From Erigeron canadensis (lineage: Eukaryota; Streptophyta; Magnoliopsida; Asterales; Asteraceae), in NCBI RefSeq assembly GCF_010389155.1, contig NC_057769.1:23002735-23066734 (forward strand): DNA of 64,000 nt, read 5' to 3'. The notes below the pieces were generated by a model. The model saw only the letters and a list, made by a program, of their open reading frames with translations. It ran no database searches and was not told where the DNA came from. Of the stretch, positions 50,467-61,952 are shown piece after piece; within the stretch, counting starts at the first letter, position 1; each line of letters starts with the position of its first letter. Made by a program: the position numbers and the translations under genes.

Positions 50467-51645
50467 GAGTTAATTACTGAAATGGTACCTAACGTTTGCG
50501 CCATATTACTGGTTTCATACATTTCCTTTTGAAATTACGCTGATCATACCCAACGTATGCAAATCTCCACTCGGACCATACTGGAGGCTAATGTCGTCAC
50601 GTGACCGTTAACCCCCCCCCCCCCCCACGTGACTTGCATGTGAGGGGTAAAGATGTAATATCGCGTTTTTTAATTACTTAAATGGTACCTAACGTATGCA
50701 CGATATTGTTTGTTTCATACCTAATGTTTCATAATTACTTAAATGGTACCTAATGTTTAGTTATTAATTTTAATTTTATTTTTTGAAAGTTGAATTCCGC
50801 TTTAAGCCAATGTCTTATAGTCATATTGGTGTGGAAAAATTTCTGGTATTATCAGTATTACCGGAATATCGGCCGGTACGACTATTTTTAATTTTTTTAT
50901 TTTTCTTAAATTTTCCGAAACTTGTTACAATTTAACGAAAATAGTCAAAATACATTTATAATCTACTCAAAAATAGTATCAAATAAGTTTTTCAAAACAA
51001 AATATTAGTTTAAAGTTCACATACAACCAAAATTGCAATAAAGTATCATAAAAACAATTTTAAAAAAAATTCAAATTTTCTTTTTCAAAAATACCGGAAA
51101 TACCGTAATGGTAATACCGGAATATTCCAGGAATACCAGAAATACCGGTCAGTATTTACTGCGACACGAAGTTTAAAGCAATGTTTTAAATACCGCTAAA
51201 TACCGGTCGATATTTCTGGTATTCCTGGATATTTCTGGTATTACCGTTGCGGTATGCCCAATATTTTCAAAAAAGAAAATTTGAATTTTTTATAAAATTA
51301 TTTTTATGATACTTTATTGTTATTTTTGGTTATTTGTGAACTTTAAACTTATATTTTATTATGAAAAACCTATTTGGTATTATTTTTAAGTAGATTATAA
51401 GTGCATTTTGATTATCTTTATTAAATTTTAACAAAATTTGAAAAATTTTCATAAAAGAAAAATAAAAAAATAAAAATAGTAGTACCAGCCGGTATTTTCA
51501 GTAATACCGATAATACCATAAAATTTTTCACACCAGTATGACTAAAATACCAATTTTTAAGACATTGGCTTAAAGCGGAATTCACCTTTCAAAATGAAAC
51601 CAATAATATAGCGCAAACGTTAGGTACCATTTCAGTAATTAACTC
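50467..51645. mobile_element. Mutator-like foldback element with 9-bp TSD (1179 bp)
   Basis: Perfect termini GAGTTAATTACTGAAATGGT and its complement, flanked by the 9-bp duplication TTTCTTAAA (50458-50466, 51646-51654). Arms pair far inward (gaattccgctttaagccaatgtct with its complement near 51560). The centre is made of aataccgg / ccggtatt repeats also found at 63660-64000. A 15-C run lies at 50612-50626. No transposase gene. Confidence 0.85.
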
Positions 51646-51689
51646 TTTCTTAAATTACAAGCTTGATTCAATTTTAAAGAAGTCTTATC

Positions 51690-52220
51690 ATATATGAGTA
51701 TTATCTACCAATAAACTAAAACAAGATTGAGATATTCTTGAAACGACACATGATGTTATCCTTGATCGACACGTGTCTTTTTTTATTTTATTTTATTAAA
51801 TTAACTCTTTTTAATTGTATATAGATTCAATTTCCTTATTAAACTTAGAGTTAAACTCTAACTTTTGGCTTATTAATACAAAAGACATTATACCCTTACT
51901 TGATTGATCGTTTTCTTATTGATAAATTGTTTCTTTTTCTTTCTCAACTCTTCAACTTCTATTATTTATACTACTTATAATAATAAGTTATTAACATGAA
52001 TACTTCAAAATTTTGAGTTTACAATCCGAAATCACAAGACTATATGCTATCATCCACTATGCTTACATGTTCCGATTTTGATGTGATTCTAAAAATTTAA
52101 GGTAATTTTAATACTTTAACTAAACATACTATATTTATCATTATTGTTTATTATAATTTAGTTTCGATCATCGATTTACTTAACCAAAATTTATTTTATA
52201 CTAATAATCATGTATGAGAC
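51690..52220 (+). repeat. 530-bp dispersed repeat, copy A
   Basis: Begins tatctaccaataaactaaaac with a GACACGTGTC palindrome about 60 bp in. Present inverted at 60905-61440, partly inverted at about 57640-58004, and its first 80 bp recur at 58299 and 61551. The start (A, then TCTACC...) could be a Helitron-type 5' end, but no common CTAG 3' end was established. Confidence 0.65.
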
Positions 52221-52488
52221 ATTTAAATTTTTTTATGATACAATATATATAATTACCGTATATCATACAGTTACAAGGATTGATATAAATATAAAATAAC
52301 AGTGAAACATAATTACAACAGAATTGATTATGCATATTCTTGGCTTCTTGCATGCCACTTGTGGACTTGATGCGAGGAGTCATTCTGCACTTCCATCCAA
52401 TCACTGTTGGGAAGCAATTTTTTAATCTGTTCAATAAAGCATTTGATAGAATAAAAAAGTTTAAAACAATAATCGTTATATATATATA

Positions 52489-52850
52489 CTAGCATTTTGT
52501 CCGTATAGTGTAACAATAGTAATGGTAGCGGAGGTGTGGTGTTGACGGCGGTAGTTGGTAGTGGTGGTGACGTGATGGTTGGTGGCGGTGTGACTATTAT
52601 TATAAAAATAATTAATGTAAAAGAGGTAGTGTTGTTATTTTAGGAGTTGAGTGAGTCTATGTTATAAATTATTTTATTAAGTTTATTAGGTATTTTAAGT
52701 GAATATGTTTAAATTAATGAATAAAAGAGAGATGATTATTTAATTCATCAAATGTAGAATAGTCATTTCCCATGAGAAAATTTTTTATAAGAGAGAGTGT
52801 TAAAAAGTGTTAGGAGAAAAATTGTGATAATTCTTATAAAGCAGTAGAGA
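52489..52850 (-). mobile_element. Small non-autonomous Helitron (362 bp)
   Basis: The minus strand starts TCTCTACTGCTTTATAAGAA after A and ends ...GGACAAAATGCTAG before T. The GGTGGCGG-rich 3' half resembles the other small Helitrons here. No ORF. Confidence 0.65.
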
Positions 52851-53100
52851 TAATATCAAATAAATTTATTAAATTACAACGAAAGTTGAGAATAACTCAC
52901 TTGTACTCACTTGATAGAAGTTTTTGCTTCTTTCCTAATAATAAGATAATTTAATATAAGGGTCTATAATGTTCAAGACGAGTCGAGAGAAAAAGGTCCA
53001 TGACTCGTGGAAAATTCAAAAATATAAATTAAATTTTCAATAAAAGATACTAATATTTTAGGTTTAAATGCATCTTTGTTTTTTATCTATATCATCTATA

Positions 53101-53440
53101 TCTATAACCCCTTATAAAACATATTGAATTCTCTATTTTAGGAAATTTCAGCATTTTTTTATACCCAAAATACCCCTATTTCTTAATCATAATTCTCCTA
53201 TACACTAATCTATACTTTTATACCATCTAATACAAAAAAACAACTATCTCTTTAAATGTTACACGAGGAAATTATATAAAATAAATTACACTACCAGTCC
53301 TTTATCTTTTAAAATATCTTCATTAACCTTTTAAACCAATTATCTACATCACTTGACGCCGTCTCCACCACTAACAATCGCTTCCACCACCACACTATCG
53401 TCGTCCCGACTACCGCCGCATTGCGCGGGTACCGTGCTAG
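53101..53440 (+). mobile_element. Small non-autonomous Helitron (340 bp)
   Basis: Starts TCTATAACCCCTTATAAAAC after A and ends GCGCGGGTACCGTGCTAG before T. The 3' half is close to that of 11102-11379. A repeated tctatatca just upstream makes the exact start uncertain by about 15 bp. Confidence 0.65.
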
Positions 53441-53876
53441 TTATTTAAAACTAGGCCATGACATTGAGTTTAAAGATTAATGCAATTGTAATTTTTCAAA
53501 TTTATATTTTTAAATATAAATAAATGAATAAATATTACTCGAGTGACCTCAAAATATAAAGAAGTAATTGCTGATCAATCACTTGTAACGACTTATGGTC
53601 TACATCTCGTAGTATATAACACGTGCAGGGGTGGCAATGGATGAATATGGATCGCATCATGATCTGATCCATTAGTGATCCAACTTAAATGGATCATGAT
53701 CCGATCCGTGATCCAAAATAATGGATCATGATCCGATCCATATCCAAATAATTTTAAATAGATAGATTATCATCCAGACCGATTCATTAAATTTTTTCAA
53801 TTAATTTATTTTTTAGGTGAATAAAAATTTTACTTTTCAGAAACTAAAGAACGTTTAGTAGGGAAAACCTTTCGTG

Positions 53877-54476
53877 CCCCCGTCACCCGTAGCCATTGTG
53901 ACTTGTGCCCCTAGTTACCTTGTCTTAGTCACTCATCGCCCCCAGTCACCTCAGCCCATGCCCCTGTGACCCCGGCCATGGGTTCCCCAATGACCTATGC
54001 CCCTGGTCAAATGGTACCTTGGACCAAGGACACGGGTCACTGGGCAACAATTTAACCTGGCGCCCCCGTGACCAGAACAAGGGTCACCTGGCCACCTTTG
54101 ACTGGGACCCGAGTCACCGGGCACACGTGAATGGGGCACCTTTGACCAGAATAAGGGTTACTAGGGGCACCTTTGACCGGGGGCACCCTTGTCCAAAACA
54201 CATGTCACAAGGGGCACCTTTGACCGGAAAATAGGTCACGGGGCACCTTTGGCCGGAGGCACGGGTCACCAGGGGCACCCGTGTCCAGAACACGGGTTAC
54301 CGGGGGCACCCGTGACCGAAACACAGGTCACCGGAGGCACGGGTCACCAAGGCACTCGTGACCAAAAAATGGGTCACCAGGGGCACCCGTTTCCGAAACA
54401 CGGGTCACCGAGGGCACCCGTGACCAGAGACACGGATCACCAGGGGCACCCGTGTCCAGAACACGGGTCACCGAGG
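53877..54476 (+). repeat. GC-rich minisatellite, left part
   Basis: Imperfect units of roughly 30-42 bp built on gggtcaccgggggcacccgtgacc. The first 110 bp run in the opposite orientation (gcccccgtcacccgtag). The same units resume at 57000-57112 after the solo LTR. The frames open across it are translations of a repeat and not genes. Confidence 0.85.
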
Positions 54477-56996
54477 TGTAACATCCTAAATTTATTAAGC
54501 CAATGAAAATTAACCTATATTATAGTTTTGACATTAAAATAGTTTCATAGTATTTTATTTTTGAATATGGGATTGTTTTAGTTGGAACTTTAGCGGATAG
54601 CGGGTATTTACCCACTAAATTAGAGAATGGGGCGTACTCTTAAGAAGTGCCAGCCAAATCCTTCTTCTTCTTCCTTACTCATCACTTCTCCACCAACTTT
54701 TCTTCTACATTCTTCCTAACTCCTATACTAACAAACATTAATCCTAATTTCTCATTCAATCTAAGGAACTTTCATCAAGAACAATAATAATAATCTTCTT
54801 TTATCTCATAAAATTGAAAAGTGGAGGTTTATTTATGGTGGTGATGGCTGAAATTACAAGGAAGAAAGGAGAAGAAAGTATGAAATTGAAACCCTAACTT
54901 ATGTCTTTCATTATTTGAGGTATTGATGCTTTAACCTAATTTTGATTCTTGCTAAATTATATTTTAGAAATTAGGGTTCTTGAATTGGAAAATTTGGGGG
55001 TTTTATTTATATTGAGTAAATTGATATAATATGAATTAGGGTTCTTGTAAGTTAATCAAATTTAGGGTTTTAATTGGGTTGAATGGTAAATTTTGATGAA
55101 TGGAAGTAAGAAGAAATCTGGACAGATTCTGCCCCTGATGTTGTAACGAGTTAAACGCCCTCATGACAGCATTTTCACTTGTTGAGTCCTAAAAAGAAAA
55201 TGTAGGTTATTGTGTTAGCAAAATTTTCCCACTGGAATGAGTTCAAAATTCGAAGTAGAACTCTAGTTATGAATTTTTGAATCCAGTGGCGCAATGCTGA
55301 TCTTTCAGCAAAAATGATTCTGATGTCTGTTGTTAAAACGGGTAAAACACATTCTTGCAAGTTAATTCATGTTTTGGTCACTGAATATAAAATGTACTAA
55401 AATGTGTTAAGAAGAAGTGGCCACTGGAATGAGGTCAAAATATGGTGTAGAACTCAAGTTATGGTCATTTGAAGGCAGTAGGGTCAAAGCTGTTTAACAG
55501 CAGCAGTTTTGATTTTTAAAACGACCAGAAATCACCTTTGAAAGGCAATTCACATGTTGGTCACTAAAGATAAAAGGTAGGTATATGTGTCACCTAAATT
55601 TGGCCACTGGAATCAAGTAGAAAGAGTAAGTAGAACTTGAGTTATGCTTGTTTGAAGCCTGCTAGGTCAAATATGTTAATGACAATTTCGTTACGAAAGT
55701 AACTCTTGGCCAATTGAAAATGATGTAAGAGATACATGGTATGTGAACCAACCCAAGATTAATATAAGATTGTAAATGATGGGTTGGGTGTTGAAATGTT
55801 AGTGATTATGGCTAGATGGCCTAGTATGTGATTGATGACCCTATATGCGTTGTGATTTGTTGCTAGGTTGAAGCATACATGTTTTGTGTTCATGCGGTCT
55901 TCTTGATTTATAATTTTGGTTTTCGCGGAGGAGGTGAGTTTTCTTGCATACTTTTATATATGCCTTGGGTCAGTTACCATTCATGTTGAGTGAGTCCATG
56001 GTGGTAATTGATTTGGCGTTAAGTCCCATGTTTATGGTTGAGTTTGATTACAGGCCTAATCGGTGGCCATAGGCTCATGTGGAGCATTTCTTATTGATAT
56101 ATTTGATTGTGATGGTAATCATTTGCTTATATGGATCCATGTAATGCCTAGCCCAAGGATGAGTATTATGGATATGACACGACGGTGTCATAGTCCATAT
56201 GCAACAGTCCCTTGAGCATTGCCCTCCTTCGTATGTATAAACGTATGCAAGATTATTCACTAAGCTTTGCTTACTTTTTAGTTGTTTACCCTTTTATAGG
56301 TTGTCCCGGATGAGGAAGAAAGTAAGTATTGTAAAGATTGGAGTTAAAGATGCTTAATGGATATGGGTTGCTTTGGTTAAATGCGGATAATGGTATTGGT
56401 AATAGGACCCATAGTGACCCCTTTGAACTATTGGCTCTTTGTACTCTTGTTATGTCTTTTTGGAGAATTATTATGATGTCTAGAGTTAGACTCGAGTTTT
56501 TGGGTATTTTAAATGGGTCGTTTTGTAGTTGTAATGTATTGATTTTGTTTAAATGTGTTTTGGAGAAACTCATAATCCGTAACAGGTTTGGATGATGATT
56601 TTACGAATAGGTCATGCCGAAATTTCTAACTTTGTACGTCGTCATTTGTAAGATGTCAACTCGGGTAATTGACCCATTTGGTGGTAAAATGAATGTTTGG
56701 TCAACAGATACTTTTACCTTGCTTATTTCCGAGTCGAAAACTTATTTGAACTTAGAAATGTTGTATTATGAAGTTTGGTTTTGATTTTGGTAGCCTGTAA
56801 GTTTGATTAAGCATCTAACGATTTTTGGTGTCGCTGAACTGGTGCCCACTGCGGCTCAGTGGGGATTCTCGGTCCAGGGAGCATGTCACTTCCACTGCGG
56901 CGCAGTGGGGATTGCATCCACCCACTGCGGCGCAGTGGGCTTATATGAAAAAAAAAAAAATCCTTATTTTTCTATTAATCGAGTTGTGTCGTTTCA
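54477..56996. mobile_element. Solo LTR of an LTR retrotransposon (2520 bp)
   Basis: Starts TGTAACATCC, ends GTTTCA, and has the 5-bp duplication CGAGG at 54472-54476 and 56997-57001. No second LTR, primer site or coding domain inside, so it is one LTR left by recombination. The TGTAACA start is common in plant Ty3/gypsy LTRs. It contains three diverged copies of a ~190-bp unit (ccactggaatgaggtcaaaa near 55230, 55424 and 55608) and three palindromes near its 3' end (56845-56939). Confidence 0.85.
56845..56939. repeat. Three CCACTGCGGCGCAGTGG palindromes
   Basis: At 56845-56864 (one changed base), 56892-56908 and 56921-56939, about 40 and 25 bp apart, near the 3' end of the solo LTR. They are analogous in design to, but different in sequence from, the Athila U3 palindromes. 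Confidence 0.85.
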
Positions 56997-56999
56997 CGA

Positions 57000-57112
57000 G
57001 GGCACCCGTGACCGGAAAACGGGTCACCTGGGCTCTTTTAACCGGGGGCACGGGTTACCGGGGGCAACCATTGACCGGGGGTATGCTTGACCGGGGGCAC
57101 TCGTCAATGGTG
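57000..57112 (+). repeat. GC-rich minisatellite, right part
   Basis: Continues the gggcacccgtgaccgg units of 53877-54476 on the far side of the solo LTR. Confidence 0.8.
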
Positions 57113-57320
57113 ATATGTTAATTAGTCAATTTTAGTAATATGTCGATCTGGATCAATCCGAATGGATCGACCCAAATAACTAAATGGATAAATGGAGCAA
57201 TTCATTGGATTGTTTAATGGAATAATGGATATTATTTTTGATCCAATAGGTGATATAAATGGATTGGATTGGATTGAATTTGGATCACTATCCAATCCAT
57301 TGTCAGGCATACGTGCAGGG

Positions 57321-59031
57321 TTTCACTATTATACGGTGAGGTGTTCCCTGATGTCGAATTTTGACTAACTGTAAAAAAAAAATTAAAAAAAAAAACTTTT
57401 AGATGTTCTTGATGAATAGGCTATTTCAAATTGGTTGTAGATATTGGTGATGTTTGTCCATACAAAAAGATTGTTTGTAGATATTTGTAAGGTTTGTATA
57501 GTGACAATCTTAAAAGGTCGTCACTAACAACATATTATATGCTTAAAAATTAGTAATTTTATTAAATAAAAGTTAGTACTTTATGTATTGAAATCACCCC
57601 TTTGAATTTCTCAACAACAATGTACAAACTTTAATGTATCAAATTAGGTTTTAATGACAATCTTAAGGGTTAAATCTTTTAATGTACAAATTTTAACAAT
57701 ATGATTTCGGACCGTAAGCTTAAACTTTTGAAGTCTTGATGTTAATAACTTATTATAAATAATATAATAGGAGTTGAAAAATTAAGAAAGAAAAAGAGAC
57801 ATTTTTTTTAATGCGAAATTAGAATCTATGAGTCAAGAGTTAAACTTTAATTCTAAGTCTAATAAGGAAATTGAATCTATATACAATTAAAAAAGCTAAT
57901 TTATTAAAATATATAAATTAAAAAGACAAGTGTCGATCAAGGATTACGCCACGTGTCGTTTCAAGAACATCTTTATCATGTTTTAGTTTATTGGTAGATA
58001 CATATAAATATATATAAGGATAAGGGTTCTTGTATCTTTGGAGGTAAAATTAAAATATTTTAGATAAAAATTCTCTAAAGTTATCTAAATTTATAAACAA
58101 AGTTGGAGCAACTTTATCCATTTGATTAAAATCAAATATCAAGATTTAACGATCAAGTTGAAACTTTGACCTTCGATTTTATCTAAAGGTTGAGAAATGA
58201 TTAATTTTTTACCTCTAAAGTTGATCACAACTCTAAAGAATCCTTATTCAATAATTTTAAACTTAGTAAGAATTTTTAAAAGTTTTATGTATTTATAATA
58301 TCTACAAATAAACTAAAACATGATTCAATACCTTATAAAGCAACAAGAGATGTAATCTTTGATCGACACGTGTCCGCTTAATCTAGCCTTATCTAATTAC
58401 AATTACAATTACAATATACAATTACACATCCAATTTGGGTGAAAAACTCCTCATATACTAAATTTTTAATATTTTTTTGTATATTGAATAAATGATGGAT
58501 TCTCATATTTTTTTATGTATTAAAAAATTAGCACGTGAGGCGTTTTTCACCCAATCTACCAATATATATATATATAACAAGGTCCTAAATTCATTCCTAA
58601 ACAAATAAGAATCTGTGGATGAATTTCAACTTTGATTTAGAACCATTAGATCAAATTTAATTATTTCATCTTTAGTTATTGACGATATTAATACTTATAC
58701 TTTATATCATTAATCAAAAAATACCCTTCTTAGTGGACCGTAAATCTAATTCGACGCATTCATGTCCGACGCTCTATGCATGCAACAATTGTAGATAGCC
58801 CATCTTACTTTTGCATCTAATAATATAATAATTTAATCATGTATATGTATTAGGATAAGTTATTACTTATATATAACATTTCAAAATAATAATATAATTA
58901 TATAATAAAACTTATAATATATGCATGACTTCTGATCGAAAAAGTTTAAATTGAAGATCCATATTGTTAGCTAGCTCTCTAACGCAAATCCCGTAATACA
59001 ACGTATGTTAGAATTTTTGATTTATGAGTAA
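57321..59031. other. AT-rich intergenic with repeat copies
   Basis: Holds an inverted partial copy of the 530-bp repeat (about 57640-58004) and a further start of it at 58299. No gene recognised. Confidence 0.5.
57640..58004 (-). repeat. 530-bp dispersed repeat, partial copy C (inverted)
   Basis: Minus strand reads tatctaccaataaactaaaac and the GACACGTG-type block, then diverges. It is shorter than copies A and B. Confidence 0.55.
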
Positions 59032-60249
59032 CTAGATTAACGTCGTCCGTTGGACGGAAAAATAAACGATAATATTATAATAGTTAGATAATATAGTACT
59101 CTTAGACCATTAAAGACCAATATGTGATAAATTTATTAAAAAATGTATATAATTTTTCTAACTAATACTCAGAAATATGACATTGGTTATGTCAATTAAA
59201 GCATTTAGATTATGTGAACTTTAGGTAACAATCTCAATTTTGATTTGATGCTAGCTGATTTTTAGAAATTTTTTTTATATAAATAAAAGAGATGAAAACA
59301 ATAAAGGAAGAATTAACAACAAAATGCAATATAAGAAAAAACTTTATTTAACAAAAGAAGTAAAATGCCACATAGAATCATAAATATTTTTATTTAGTTA
59401 TAGATATAAATTTACACCTAATATGAAGATATTAAAAATAATTAAACTTATGTTATTTGTGTGATCAATAATTAAAAATAAATTATGTTAAAATATGAAG
59501 ATATTATTATATGAAAAAGTATTTGTGTCAAAAATGGTTAGTATGATATGTATGGCATGTCTTTGTATGATCGTGTAAATTTGATTCTAAATACAGATGT
59601 GACAAAATGTTCCCCGGGCTATGGACATTTATTTTATTATAACCATAATTTTAAGGAAAAACTATGTCTTTTATTTCTTTTAACCATAATTATATGGTTA
59701 AAATAATAGACAATACCACTGAGCTCAAATTTGTCGCTCCAAAAAAACGGTACTACATGCTGAAATTGTCGATATTTGAAATGATTAACATTGTACGAAA
59801 GAAAGTATCCCCACGTTGCAACGATGAGATGGTGAGGTGGTAGGTCATATAGTGTAATAGCTAAGTGCCTTAGCCGTATGGACTCTGTCATCGGATTTAA
59901 AAATTCATCAAAAATATATGGAATGATATCTCTAATGAAAGAGCATGTAATTTTAATAACACCTATATAATTTTTATAATTTATCGATGTACGGTTTGAC
60001 GGCTGCCTTCCATCCCCTAGCTTCACGTGTGTGCCCCCAACTTAGTCCACCAGGGCAACCTCTTTCTTTGACATAAAAGATTTTAAATGAATTAAAGGAA
60101 TAAAATAATTTATGCAGAAGAGAAAAAAAGTGAGAGTGGTTAAGATTTGAGAAGAGAGATGAGAATGAGTGGCTGAAATGTCCTCTAAAAATATTATAGT
60201 TGAAAGTTTAAATAGTTTGACAGATACAAATGCTATAATATAGTAGAGA
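59032..60249 (-). mobile_element. Non-autonomous Helitron (1218 bp)
   Basis: The minus strand starts TCTCTACTATATTATAGCAT after A. It ends with the hairpin CGTCCAACGGACG, a spacer and CTAG before T. It contains a 129-codon minus-strand open frame (59637-60026) of unknown origin that could be captured sequence; no RepHel gene. Confidence 0.7.
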
Positions 60250-61952
60250 TAAATATATGGTTAGTAGGTTATGTTTGATGTAGTTTTTTTATAATAACGA
60301 TGTAATATTAGAATTAGATAATAACATGTTTATCTAATGCAATAAAATGAAAAGCTTAAAAATATATTATCCCGTATATCAAATAAAACAATATGACAAT
60401 TATAAAAAAGTTTATATTACAAAGACTAAGATTGACTAATATTATCCGATCTAACTCAAAATAAGTGTTCATAGTAAAAATTAACATGCAATATAAAAGT
60501 ATTAGTACATATCATTCGATGATAATTAACCATTAAATACTTTTCGCAATGATCTATAATATATTTATGTGCAAAAATTATTATTAAGGATATTATGATT
60601 AAAATAAAAGAAATTGCATAATAAAGTTAATTTAAAATGTTATTTTAAAACTATTAATTATGTATTATTAAAACTTAATATATTTATCTTGCGCGGGAAA
60701 ATAATCTAGTTTGAATATATGACAACACCATTTTCACTTTCCATTTAATATTTTATATTCTTGGTATATCTAAAACTTATTCGCCATCCTATCTTTACAA
60801 AATTGTTTCCATATAGCTTGATGCATATCTTTATTATTTAGTTTAGTCCAAATTATCGTACGATTTACGGTAGCTATATAAATTATATCATAAAGAAATT
60901 CAAATGTCTCATACATGATTCATGAGTATGAAATAAATTGTGGTTAAAATAAATCGATTATCGAAACTAAATTATAATAAACAATAATGATAAATATAAT
61001 ATATGTTTAGTTAGAGTTTTGGATTTACCTTAAATTTTTAGAACCACATCAAAATCGGAACTTGTATACATAGTAGATGATAACAAATAGTCTTGTGATT
61101 TCGGATCGTAAACTCAAATTTTTATAGTTTTCATGTTAATAACTTTTTATTATTAATATAAGTAATAGGAGTTGAAAATTTGAGAAAGAAAAAAAAGACA
61201 ATTTATTAATGAGAAAAATGCTCAATCAAATAAGGTTATAATATCTTTTGTATTAATAAGCCTAGAGTTAGAGTTTAATTCTAGGTCTAATAAGAAAATT
61301 GAATTTATATACAATTAAAAATAGCTAATTTAACAAAAATAAATAAATTAAAAGGACACGTATCAATCAACGATTCTGCCACGTGTTGTTTCAAGAACGT
61401 ATCAACCATGTTTTAGTTTATCGGTAGATAACTTTGATTACTATTCCAGTTTTTTTTACTTTAAAGTTTTCCTTTTAATTTTAATTATGTGATTATTTTA
61501 TATCTAATTTAAATATTATATTATATTATTTAAAAAAACATTTGTAGTTATCTACCAATATATATTAAAACATGATTTAAAGTTCATGAAGCAACACATA
61601 ACGTAACTAATTATTGACACGTGTCTTTTTGATCTATTTATTAATTAAATTAATATTTTTATATTTAAGTATGTGACAATAATATTTACCTAGTATAATC
61701 ATAATATAATATTTTTCAAATAATATTTTTGTCTTGATAAAAAGACCTAATCTTAATCTAAATTACTTAATATTATTTATATTTATGTGAAAATAAAATA
61801 TTTAAACATAATGTTTAACTTAAATCTTCACTAATATAATTGTATGTATCTATATCATGAAAAGATGGTATAGTTAAGTTTCTTTATACATAGAATCCTT
61901 TTAGGTGTATATCATACATCTATACACCGTAGGTATTGGTTCGTATAACTTA
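60250..61952. other. AT-rich intergenic with inverted repeat copy B
   Basis: A possible further Helitron 3' end (gcgcgggaaaataatctag, then T) lies at 60709, without a matching 5' end. The 530-bp repeat copy B is at 60905-61440 and another start of that family at 61551. No gene. Confidence 0.45.
60905..61440 (-). repeat. 530-bp dispersed repeat, copy B (inverted relative to copy A)
   Basis: Reverse complement of 51690-52220 over nearly its full length, including the atgtctcatacatgat end and the tttagtttatcggtagata end. Confidence 0.7.

Larger units (their letters stand above)
53641..57310. mobile_element. TIR element carrying a GC-rich minisatellite, split by a solo LTR
   Basis: Flanked by the direct duplication ACGTGCAGGG (53631-53640 and 57311-57320). 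Imperfect inverted termini GTGGCAATGGATG... and ...CAATCCATTGTCAGGCAT, with subterminal ATGGATCATGATCCG-type repeats. The 9-10 bp duplication suggests the Mutator group. Without the solo LTR it is about 1.15 kb. No transposase. Confidence 0.7.

Noticed and set aside
54019..54506. ORFs of 71 and 105 codons rich in Gly, His and Pro
   Set aside because: Direct translation of the GC-rich minisatellite, kept open by its period; no start context or domain.
59820..59900. tRNA-like A-box phrase on the plus strand (tagctaagtgcc...)
   Set aside because: No consistent B box, acceptor pairing or cloverleaf could be drawn, so no tRNA or SINE is called.
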